A program made the translations under genes and the position numbers. A stretch of DNA of 64,000 nt from Closterium sp. Naga37s-1 (lineage: Eukaryota; Streptophyta; Zygnematophyceae; Desmidiales; Closteriaceae): positions 2,817,001 to 2,881,000 of the forward strand of contig CANJKZ010000080.1 in assembly GCA_947471745.1 (NCBI GenBank), given 5' to 3'. Shown in pieces: positions 32,201-42,815 of the stretch. Under the pieces are notes generated by a model. It was not told the origin of the DNA. It searched no databases and saw only the letters and a list, made by a program, of their open reading frames with translations. Within the stretch, counting starts at the first letter, position 1; every line of letters begins with the position of its first letter.

Positions 32201-33457
32201 GGAGCTGCAGAAGAGACACACGTGCACAGACCTGGGTGAACTGCGCAGCTATCTTGGCTTGCAGATCACCCGGGACAGAGCACGGTGCACCATTACCTTG
32301 ACTCAGTCACACATGGTGCAGCAGGTCCTTTAGCGCTTCAACTTCACGTACTCCTCGCCTCAGGCCACTCCTCTGTCTACTCGCCACTCGCTCTCAGCTC
32401 TGCCTTCGGATGAGTCCGTAGAGCCGAGTGGCCCGTACCCAGAGCTTGTTGGCTGCCTCATGTACCTGATGACCTGCACTCGACCTGACCTGGCATACCC
32501 TCTTAGCATCCTGGCACGCTATGTTGCTCCTGGGAGACACCGACCAGAGCACATGGATGCAGCTAAGAGGGTGTTGCGCTACTTGTGCAGTACGTCGGGC
32601 ATGGGGCTAGTGCTTGGAGGGCGGAGTTCAGTGGTCCTCACTGGTCACGCGGACGCTTCTTGGGCTGACGACCAGGCTACGCAGCGGTCGTTACAGGCTT
32701 ACACCTTCAGCCTTGGTTCCGGCTCTGTTTCGTGGCGGTCGACCCGCTCGTCTTCTGTTCTCGGCTCCAGCTGTGAGGCTGAGATCTACGCAGGGGCCAT
32801 GGCTGCACAGGAGTTACGCTGGCTCACCTACCTGCTGGCCGACCTGGGAGAGCCGCCTCGTTCTCCTCCAGTTCTGTACGTAGACAACAAGGCCATGCTG
32901 GCCTTGTGTCGGGAGCACAGACTGGAGCACAGAACGAAGCACATTGCTCTCCGCTACTTTCTTGCTCGTGAGCTGCAGCAGCGTGGTCAGCTGCGCCTTG
33001 CTTACGTGGCCTCTCGGGCCAACACTGCTGATATCTTTACCAAGGCACTTCAGCCTTGTGATCATCAGCGCTTCTGTACTATGCTAGGTCTTGTGCCTAC
33101 TTGGCCTCACTTGCTCACTTCTTGACCTTGCTTGTATTGTGATCTATATATACCTTCACTTGCTTGTTTACCTTTATATATACTCCTGCATGTGAACTGG
33201 CCTTGTGGCCTTGACCCTGTGCTCGGACTGTGTGGTGACGTTGTGATCCACCCTGAGCTTGCTTTGCTTTGCTTTGCTTGACTGGTCTTGTGACCCCTAG
33301 TTCTCCCCCACTTTGCCTATGGGGGTGTGTCAGATTTATATGACTTAGCCTATGTAGGCTATAGTGGGGTAGCACATATGGGGTACAACACATTCTAGGG
33401 TTTGTACTTGTATCCAACCTTCCCACTAGTCAATCATTCCTCGCTATTGTTGTCACA
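29245..33457 (+). mobile_element. Chimeric copia element with unlike LTRs
   Basis: The 5' LTR (29245-29386, TGTCAGAATG) belongs to the subfamily of the young derivative at 1545. The 3' LTR (33328-33457, TGTCAGATTT) belongs to the subfamily of the reversed LTR at 421. The outside flanks also disagree (GTGTT at 29240-29244, CTTTT at 33458-33462). The order is primer site, GC-rich leader (29480-29930), Gly/Ala-rich linker (30340-31070), reverse transcriptase (31610-32330) and RNase H (32460-33124). Gag and integrase are not evident. The coding part is broken. The structure fits exchange of halves between two elements. Confidence 0.8.
33328..33457 (+). repeat. Copia 3' LTR bordering the N-terminal exon of the L1-domain gene
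   Basis: A 130 bp LTR with TGTCAG and GTCACA ends. Its first 99 bp equal the reversed LTR at 421-519. CTTTT directly follows (33458-33462), complementary to AAAAG at 520-524. It ends only 54 bp from the last codon of the L1-domain N-terminal exon. Confidence 0.9.
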
Positions 33458-33511
33458 CTTTTTGCAAAGTTCTCCTGTGTTAAGCTGCTTTCCGAGAAAC
33501 GCACTGACCTG

Positions 33512-33835
33512 CTACATGAATTTGCCCTTCGACTTTTTATGGCCGCCCTTGGGATCGTCGTTGACAAGCAAGCAGACCTCCTTGCCCACATCCAGATGAT
33601 ACACTGGATTCGGAATCGGCAGGCGAAACCGGCTCGTCTTGGCGAAGACTGGCAAAGACTTGAGCCCGACCACCACGTGAATCAAATCGTCGTCATCCTC
33701 TGCGAAAAACTCGTGCTCCAATTTCGCTTTTCGCCGCGCGGTCATCCATTTCACTAATGACTGAACAAATTGCTCCACCTGCCCGCGATCCACGCCATTA
33801 GGGTTCTTAGTGCTCGTTCCCTTGCCCGCTGCCAT
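33512..33835 (-). CDS. Ribosomal L1-domain protein, N-terminal exon (split gene)
   Basis: Read leftward from ATG 33835 this gives 107 residues starting MAAGKGTSTKNPNGVDRGQV. The landmarks are those of the N-terminus of the same RSL1D1/Cic1-like family as the exon at 4212: FVQSLVKWMTARRKAKLEHE, an acidic run (AEDDDD), IHVVVGLKSLPV, TSRFRLPIPNPV and VCLLVNDDPK. The homology stops there, where the C-terminal exon should follow with GVTKVIGLTKL. The frame meets a TAG at 33514-33512, with a possible donor CAG-GTCAGT just beyond it; that in-frame TAG is odd if the donor is right. A copia LTR lies 54 bp downstream, and the missing half of the protein is 29 kb away in reverse orientation. It is probably non-functional in this arrangement. 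Confidence 0.75.
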   Translation of the reverse strand: MAAGKGTSTKNPNGVDRGQVEQFVQSLVKWMTARRKAKLEHEFFAEDDDDLIHVVVGLKSLPVFAKTSRFRLPIPNPVYHLDVGKEVCLLVNDDPKGGHKKSKGKFM

Positions 33836-35099
33836 GGCAGCAAAGGAAGCAGCTAAGGCAAGCAAGACTACCTACTTGCTGTCTCAACAGAGCAAATCGC
33901 CTAGGTTGGTCAACCGGGAATGAGGGGAGGGTTTTGAGGGAAATGCGAAGTGGGCAAGGGGAAAGGGGAGAAGCTTTCTCTGCACTGAAGATGGCCCTAT
34001 ATAAGATGTCATCGCTAAAGATAATCAGCATTGGAAAAATTGTTATGGTGGATAGGCAATAAGTTTGAGAATATAGACTAGCTAAATTCCAAGAGAAATT
34101 ATGCAAATCTTAAAATATGAAAACGCGCTTGTTCCGATGGAGCTAGTGCTCTTGCTAGTATTTTGGCCCGTTTGAAATTTATAAAAATAAAACAAGTTTT
34201 GGCTAACGTTCAAAGAACCTTTTTTTGTTTGTTTGTTTTTTTTTTCGGTCTGATTTTTCAAACGAACTTTGGAGAGTGACTATGAGGAGTTGAATGGAAT
34301 TAACACAAAGGATTGCAATGTAACTGTACATGCGAGGGACTGAGAGTGGATGGGGGGAGGGGAGAAGGAGGTGGAGGGACTTGAGGGAAAGGGGCATGTG
34401 CTAGAATTTGCGAGAGATATGGGGAAGGGGGCTGGCAGACATGACGAAGGACATGGGGATGGGAAGCGGGCTGGGCTGGGATAGAGGGCCTCAAGTGGGG
34501 AGCGAATGACTCTAGGGGGGGCCTGGGCTGGTATAGGAGCGAAGCGAAGGAATTGAGGGGGGCCTGGGCCGGTAGAGTGGACTCAAGAAGGGTGGGGGGG
34601 GCTGGGCCAGTTGACAGCGAAGGGACTTGAGAAAAGGGGGGGCTGGGCTGGTAGGGGAGCGAGGGATTGGGGGGAGAGGGGTGGGGGAGGGGGAGGAAAG
34701 AGGGGGTCGGTGTGAGACAAAAATATACACACGCAGTCTGAAATCGCAGATGAAGTATAGCGCTTGGTATGAAAATTTAAACGAACAAAAATTCACTGTC
34801 TAGGAAAAAAAACGAAATAAATTTCACTGTCTTGAAAATCTAAGAAAGAAGGTCTGAATAACAGAGTTCTTGCAAAAGTTCTTGCAGGTAAAGTCATTCG
34901 GGAACAACTGAACTAGCGGCAATGAAGCCTGCTTTGGCTAGTGAGAGGGTGATAGCCCTTGGTCCTGTAAGCTCCAGAAGATGAATCTCGTGGGTTCCAT
35001 ACAAAAAATCTATGCAATGCAGGAGCATCTGTTGTCGGCATCTCTTGCGTGATCGGCATTGAACTAGCCAATATCAAAGTCCTTAAGGCTAGTCAATGA
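33836..35099. other. Upstream region of the L1-domain exon, with G-rich repeats
   Basis: The first few hundred bases should be the 5' leader and promoter of the minus-strand L1-domain gene. From about 34340 to 34690 the plus strand is very G-rich, with degenerate 40-50 bp units starting GGGCCTGGGCTGGT (about 34467, 34517, 34558, 34595, 34636). No coding sequence was recognised. Confidence 0.5.
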
Positions 35100-35640
35100 G
35101 TAAAACAGACAAGTACGGTGTACGATATCAAGATCCTAACAATTGAGACCCTGCTGGGCCAAGGCTAAACTGTATGAGGCGGGAGTGCCTTAGTGAAGAT
35201 ATTAGCTGTCTTGGCCTATGAGGCCAAGTGTACTACATGTGCCTGACCGCGCTGTTGCAGCTCACGCAACAAGAAGTACCGCACCTGGATGTGCTTTACT
35301 ATACCCTCTATTCTACGCTCCTTACACAGGAGGATCATGACCCTGTCACCAGTGAATAGATCGGGGCAGAGTTAGGCAACTCACCTAAGCCAGTAAGTAA
35401 GAACGTCAGCCAACAAAGCTCCTGAGCAACCATAGCACTCGCGAAGATCTCTGCGCCACGGATGACGAGATAGCTCTGGCACAAAGAATGAAGAAGTAGC
35501 TCCGAAAGGACCTGAGCACGAACCAGTCAGTGCAACTAGCTGTCGTCCTCCGACCATGAACCACAAGCCTGACATACTAGCCAAATGGCACAATACCCTC
35601 TTATCATCTGCTAACTATTGGGATATGAATGCTTGTTAAG
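35100..35640 (-). mobile_element. Old copia RNase H fossil
   Basis: On the minus strand, short stretches resemble the copia RNase H end seen at 47.9-48.5 kb. The piece SGLWFMVGGRQLVALTGS matches the place of SGMGLVLGGRSSVVLTGH, and later words fit the AAQELRWLTYLL and CCTTGTGATC regions. The sequence is heavily decayed, with no LTR found, so it is much older than the other copia elements here. Confidence 0.65.
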
Positions 35641-37743
35641 TAGCAGGTATCGAAGAGAAAGGCCCCGCCCTCGCTTGGGCGAAGCCTATTACGATGTTCG
35701 GTCTGCAATGTGTTCAGACAAACGCGTTTCGTGGGCCAGCTTCAGTGACGTTTATCTGTGTGGGACGAAGAGTATGTTGAGGATATTAAGTTGCCGACAT
35801 CGACAAAACTCTCGTTGGTCAACGAAACTAGTCGAGAACCAAATGCTGGTCGATGGGATCAAATCAGCGTGCAGACAAGTCTCGCTGGTCGACGGGCGCG
35901 TTGATGTGTGGGGAGTTTCTAGTCAAAATATCTACTTGTCTATGAAAATTCCGCAGTGCTCAAATACCAACGAATCTCGATACATGGAATTCTGACCAAT
36001 CATATTAGGTGGAAATTTTACACACCATGAGACATTGATCCAGTATCAAAAACTGAATACGGAACACGTTTTTACAACCATAAAAACATGTACAGCTGTG
36101 AATGTTGTAGAACATGAGCCACTAGTTTGTTACGTGAAAAAAAACATGGGATTGTCGTTTCACAGGCCGTTGCTGACTTGGCAAAGGCACATACTTGTTA
36201 AGGAACGTTTTATCCAGTGTTCATTTGGTCTACTCTATGGTTCTTTTTGCTTGTACCATGTCTTGTTCAACCATTTTTCCCTTAATGGAACTATGATTGA
36301 ATCTCTACTTAGCCCACAAGAAAAAATACACACTCGTTACAAGGATTCTATCCGTGCGCCCTTGCGTTCGCCTACTCTTCCGTATATTAGAATTCTCCGC
36401 AGTGGGCGAGCGCGCCTATAACCCTCCAGGCCAACATACATGTAAGCCTTCCGAAGGATTAATCTGGCATTCCAGTGCAGGTCTTCTGATACCCAATCTC
36501 AACGAAATACCCTAGGACTTGGCAGCAGCGGCAACAACAGTGCATGTGCTAGGATTAAGGGCATCCTAGGGCCTCCGGGCAACTCTTGAAAAGGAAAAAA
36601 AATGCTTCGAATTTTTATGGCAAAACTTTATGGCCATCCTGAAGTTTCAGGGTACATGTAGGCCTTATCCTGATATCTCAAGGCAAAAAAATCTCAAGAC
36701 CCTAATGATCAAGGCAGCGTGCCAATGAGAGAACATCGTAACTCAAGCTGCACGCATATATATATTTCGCCTAACACGCATGCAAAGGAAAATAGCAAAC
36801 GGTTGATTAACAACATTTCCAGGACTTCGCCTAGCTGCCTTGAAAAGCAGTTGTAAAACTTCACTTGAATTTGGCTTGATTCGAGTCCTTCAAATAACTT
36901 CCTTCAATTTCTATGTCTGCCAAATGCTCCTGCTGACTCCTCTCGCGAGCGATCATGAACTCCCGCGTAGAATCATGAACGCTCGCGTGGGAATTCCGTT
37001 TCTTCGAGCTTTACAGTTGTAAAACGGTTTTCACCGTTTTGGACCTGAAACGAAATCATCACGTTACGTGCACGACATTTCTGGCGAAGATTCATGTTCG
37101 CCACGTCAGAAAAGACAAGACTCGAATTTCAGTTAGTCAACTGAAATTTCGAGTCAATCCCGAGCACCCCTCGGGATCTCTCGGCACCCCCCGAAACACA
37201 CGCGCACCCCTCAGGTGCGCAATCATGCACAACCAACCGAAATGGTCGTGCTGTACAGTGCCAGGACGTGCGCCGTCCTGCGCACGCTCGCAACAGTGCG
37301 AGCCACACGCGTGGGCCCTCAGGACCCACACGCGAGATCTAGACCCACACGCGCGGTCCAGATTCTCGCGCACTTTTACCTTGACCAGCGCGATAAAGAT
37401 CTCAACATTAAAAACACTCGCTTTCCCCTCATGAACACAAAAGAAAAATCATGACAGAAAACGCAAACGTCATGAACGAACATGATCGTGCATGATCGTA
37501 CATGAACGGTCATGAACGTACACGACCAACACGCGAATACTCATGAACACCTCGCAAAGGACCATGAGCACTCGCAACACTCAGAACTTCATGAAACACC
37601 ACGAACACTCATGAAAACTCGGAACTCCTCGCATGCACACTCAAAACGCACACGAACAGTCATGAACGCTCATGGATGCAACATCACAGAAACACACATA
37701 ACTTATGAACCGCTAAGGCGATTTACAAACCGTAAACACCAAA
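35641..37743. other. Noncoding stretch with a TCATGAAC-rich patch
   Basis: No gene was recognised; open frames at 36035-36421 and 37039-37434 have no domain. From about 36950 to 37690 words such as ATCATGAACG, CATGAACACT and TCATGAAC recur many times, along with short hairpins such as AAAACGG/CCGTTTT near 37022. The right end may be the decayed leader of the chromovirus that follows. Confidence 0.4.
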
Positions 37744-40700
37744 ATGAAAAGCACACAAATGCGCATTCCACACCACACAAAATACCTCAAAACAAATACC
37801 TTCAAATTTCACATCGCTCGACGAATAGGCGACAGGTTGACGTGCAAAATACGTTTTGCACCCAACAGAGACACCGACGTTCGTCGATTCATTGCGACCC
37901 TCGAAATTTACTTCAAGGCCGTTGGCTGTACGACCCCGACACACGATGCAATGCGGATTCGGCTCGCAGCGACACTGTTACGAGGCCCGGCGCTCGAGTG
38001 GATTTACAACAGCAATAAGATCCGAGGCGAGGGGTCATGGACGCAGTTTCGGGAAGCTTTCATTCAATGTTTCGAACCAATCAACTCCAGCTACATGGCG
38101 CGGCAACAGATTCATCGGCATAAACAGTTCGGCAGTGTAACACAGTACACGCAGCAGATGGAGAGCCTCTTCAACCGAATTACCGACCTGACCGAAGGGG
38201 AAAAAATCCAAGCGTATACTGAGGGGCTAAAGATGGAAGTCCGCCAATAAGTGATTGCCGCGAACTACAACAACTACCGCAACATAATGTGTGCAGCAGA
38301 GAGATTCGATGCGTTGACTCGAGGCGAACCCGAGACACGACGCCACGTGCCGAACAGATCATTCGACACGAAGCGATCGGCACCACCCACGACCGCCGAC
38401 CCGATGGATATCATTTGCAGATCATTCGAACAGATCATTCGACAAGATCGACGCGAAGCAGCGGCCGACAAAATATGAGAAGTGCGAATTTTGCGGCGCA
38501 GCAGGACATCGACTCTTGGCGTGTTGGAAAATGAAGAAGGCACGAGCAGAGCTGCAGGGCAACAACAGTGCGACATCCACGATGGCGAAAAAAGGAGGAC
38601 ACGATGGCGTGAAATTAAAACGTCACGACCGTCCGGCAAGAGAGGAAATCGCCGAGACAAATGGAGGCTCCGCGAAACAAGACTCTGCACCGACCGGGAA
38701 ACTCCAGCCGAATACCCCCGAGAGTATTTCCTCTCGAGGTTTTCAAGCCTTTAAAAAATTCAGGGGAGATTTCAAGGCCAAGAAAAAGCCTTCAGACATT
38801 ATTCAGGTACCTGAGAAGTTGGGCAAACCACTCCGGAGCGTTGAAAAGGGTCGTGCGTTCCAAGGGGTTAATATTCTCTCCCCGCAGCATAGTGTGAAGG
38901 CTCTCCATTGCCCACAGGTGAAGCCTACACAGCTGCAAAGGCTTAAGAGAAGGTTCCAGGCCAAGACAAAGTTGAATCGACCTCGGATAAATCCTTCTAA
39001 CCCAACTCAGTTGAAAACTGATATGGAGTCAACAGCTTCGAGCGCAGGACCGAGGGATGATTTATTCGACGTATCCTACGATCCTATAAGCAAGACCATC
39101 TACAGTTACTCGAAGCAGCAACAACCACTACTACTCGAGGTGATCTGCAACGGGCGTCGCCTTCAGGCACTGGTGGACAGCGGTGCGTCTCACTCGGTGT
39201 GCGACCACGGGAAGTTGGAGAAAATTGGAGAATCTTCGGAGGAGACCAAGTTCACGGCAACGATGGTGGACGGTACGAAACTTCTCATCCACGGCGAAAC
39301 ATCACTGCAGCTGCACATAGGGGCGCTGCGGTGGAAGCCGACATTGCCGATCACAAACATTAAGGGTTTAGATTTCATCTTGGGGCGAGATTTCCTGAAG
39401 CGGTTCAACCCCGAGATCGACTGGATCAACAGGAAGGCGTGCATCTACAATAACGGGAAACGAGTGGAGCTGCGAAGCTGGACCGATACAGGGAGCGTGC
39501 CTGAAACGATACTGGCACAGTTCGAACGGACGGTGAACGAGAGTAACACAGGTTGCTTAGCACTGGTTATGGTAGCAGCAGAGGAGGAGAAGCCGAGTTC
39601 GGAGCTATCTGCAGCAGTGAAGGAGGCCTTGGAGCAGTACAAGGATATAATGCCCGACGACCTACCTGCCGGCGTACCTCCTGCACGCACCCACGAGCAC
39701 GAGATCGTGGAGGAACCAGGTGCGAAACCCGTCTCACGTGCACCCTACCGACTGAGTCCGACCGAGCTGTCAGACATGAAGAAACAGATCGAGTATTTAC
39801 TGGACAGACAACTGATCCGCCCATCCACCTCTCCCTACGGTGCACCAGTTCTCTTCACTCCAAAACCAGACGGCAGTTTACGGATGTGCATCGACTACCG
39901 CGCACTGAACAAACAGACAGTCAAGAACAAATACCCCATACAGCGCATACCCCAACTGCGTGGTGCAACAGTCTTTTCGAAACTGGACCTACGGTCGGGT
40001 TACTGGCAGATCAAGATGTTAGACAACTCGGTCCACAAGACGGCGTTCCGTACCAGATACGGCTCCTACGAATACTTGGTGATGCCGTTCGGACTCTGCA
40101 ACGCACCAGCAACGTTCCAGGCGGAGATGAATCACATCTTACGGCCCCTGTTGGACAAATGCGTGGTGGTGTACATGGACGACATTCTCATCTACTCCAA
40201 GAACATGAAGGAGCACGTGGAGCATCTGCGGAAGGTGTTCGAGATCCTACGGAAATGCAAGTTCTACGTGAAGCTGTCGAAGAGCGACTTCGCCCTGAAG
40301 AAGGTGCAGTTTCTCTGGCATATGGTGAGTGCCGAGGGCGTACACGTGGACCCGCGGAAGATCGAAGCCGTCAAGAAGTGGAAAGTACCGGAGAACGTGA
40401 AGGAGTTGCAGCAGTTCCTAGGATTTGCCAACTACTACAACAGATTCGTGCCGCAGTACGCTAAGATAGCAGCGCCACTGACCGACCTACTGAAAAAGGA
40501 TACGCCCTACAAATGGGATACTCCTCATCAGCAAGCCATGGAGCGGCTACAGACAGCACTGACTACAGCGCCAGTACTCATCTTGCCGGATCCAGACAAG
40601 GACTACGTGGTGGAAGCAGACGCTAGTGACCAGGCAGTTGGAGCAGTACTGATGCAGGATCACGGACGCGGTTTGCAGCCCATCGCCTAACTCAGTAAGA

Positions 40701-42815
40701 AGCTACACGGAGCAGAACTGAACTACCCCATCCATGACAAGGAAGCTTTAGCGATAGTCATAGCCTTCAAGGCGTGGAGGTGTTACATAGAGGGAGCTAA
40801 GACTACAGTCTATACTGACCACTGCAGTCTCAAATACCTGAAGTCGCAGCCAACGCTCTCACGACGACAGGTGCGGTGGGTGGACTTCCTGGAAACTCAC
40901 TTCCACTACGACATCGTCTACAAGCCCGGGCTACACAGCAAAGCAGATGCGTTGAGCCGCCCCGGTCATGTAGCAGGCATCCAGCTTGACGGGATGAACC
41001 CTCTGCTCAAGGGTCTATTCCAACATGGATACTCCGTGGACGCAGAGATCGCTACAGCACAGACTAAGAAGTTGTTACAGTGGGAGAAAGACTTAGCTGT
41101 AAGGAAGGGTTCAGGAAAGATTTGGGTACCGAATTTCGCCCCGCTACGGCATATCCTATTGGAGGAGTTTCACGACGTACCTTACGCGGGACATTTCGGG
41201 AGCAACAAGACGTTAGCGGGAATAGCAAAGTATTACTACTGGCCCGGGATGGCAGCAGACGTGCAGCAGTTCGTCACCTCATGCGACACGTGCCAGCGGA
41301 TGAAGAGCAGCAAGCAGAAAAAAGCAGGGTTACTTCAGCCTCTACCCGTACCGGAGCAACCATGGCAAGTCGTTAGCCTCGACTTCATCACGGGACTTCC
41401 TTCGACCTCACGAGGGCATGACGCTATACTCGTCGTGATCGACAAGTTCTCTAAAATGGGTCACTTCATTCCGAGCAACGCCACGGCTACAGCTGAATAC
41501 TCGCCTCTTCTTCAACCGCATCATCACCATCCACGGCATCCCCGCTACACTCATCTCAGACAGAGACCCCAAATTCACGAGTAAGTTCTGGAAGGAGCTC
41601 ATGGGATTATTGGGGACTAAACTTGCGATGTCCTCAGCATACCACCCACAGAATGACGGACAGACTGGGCCACTCAATCAGGTGGTTGAACAGTTACTGC
41701 ACACAGCTTGCAAAGACGACGTCAGCCACTGGGACACACAGTTACCGTCCCTAGAGTTCGCTTACAACAACGCGTCACATGCGGCCACAGGGAAAACTCC
41801 TTTCTTCCTGTGTTACGGACGGGAACCACTTACACCACAGCAGCCAACCACACCGGCACACGTCCAAGCCGCACATGATTTCGTCACCACCATGCAGCAG
41901 CTATGGGAGAAGACTCAGCGACGTCTCACCACGATGCAAAACTCCCAGAAGCAGTATGCCGATCGCCAGCGACGTGATCACTCAGTAGCAGTCGGAGATC
42001 AGGTGCTTCTTGACACGCGCAACTTGAACCTGTTTCACCTCCCATCGAGACTCCGGCCTCGCTTCTGTGGTCCTTTTCTTGTTGAGGCTCAAGTGACACC
42101 AGTAACATTCCGCTTGCGTTTACCAGATACGTGGAAGCTTCACAACGCTTTCCATGTTCAGCTACTGAAGCCCTACAAGGACCCCAACCAACAGTTCCAG
42201 GGACGGCAGCTACCGCCACCACCACCTGTTCTCATACAGGATGAACCCGAGTACGAAGTGGAGCGTGTTCTCACTCATCGGCGCCGCGGCAGCAAGACCC
42301 TCGAGTTCCTGATTCGCTGGAAGGGATACGACCCCACTGAGGACAGTTGGGTTGCAGAAGCTGATATGGGCAACGCACGCCGTGCTCTCAAGGACTATCA
42401 TGTCAAGCAGGGTGTTTCTCACGCCACCCAGCTTTGAGGGGGGGACGTGTGAGAGTACGACGGCTTATGCTAGCTTTGCTAGCTTGCCTAGACTTTATTA
42501 TGCTATATCTAGCTTGGGATTTATTTATCATGCATAGATGTGCTTGATTTCCTAGGTTAGGTGCATTCCTATATGTTATTCTAGTTATAGCACCGAACCA
42601 GGTTACGTGTACCGAACTCAAGCCAATTCGGTTTCCACCGAAATGCTTTCTACTGAGTTCAGGAAGGTTCTTTTCGAGCGCTTCGCGACCCTCAGAACAT
42701 TCGCGTAGCACCTTGATTACCTCAATATGTCGAGCCTATATATAGCCTCATGTTGTACCCAGGTGAATCAATCAATTACAATTCTCTTTTCTGAGCTCGA
42801 TCCTAGATCCTCACA
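37744..42815 (+). mobile_element. Ty3/gypsy chromovirus (plus strand), no 5' LTR recognised
   Basis: The parts in order are: gag (37840-38250, FIATLEIYFKAVGC, LLRGPALEWI); CCHC zinc knuckle (about 38483-38525); protease [12 protein letters not shown] (about 39169); reverse transcriptase with [11 protein letters not shown] and YMDDILIYS (39840-40200); RNase H (40500-40930); integrase with HFGSNKTLAGIAKYYYW and CDTCQRMKSSK (41150-41900); chromodomain LEFLIRWKGYDPTEDSW (about 42300-42350); and a 3' LTR at 42448-42815. The 5' end is missing or unrecognisable. The coding part has a few breaks. Its LTR end abuts the interior of the next element's LTR, so it inserted there. Confidence 0.9.

Noticed and set aside
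36035-36421. 128-codon frame in the noncoding stretch
   Set aside because: AT-rich chance frame with no domain and no supporting neighbours.
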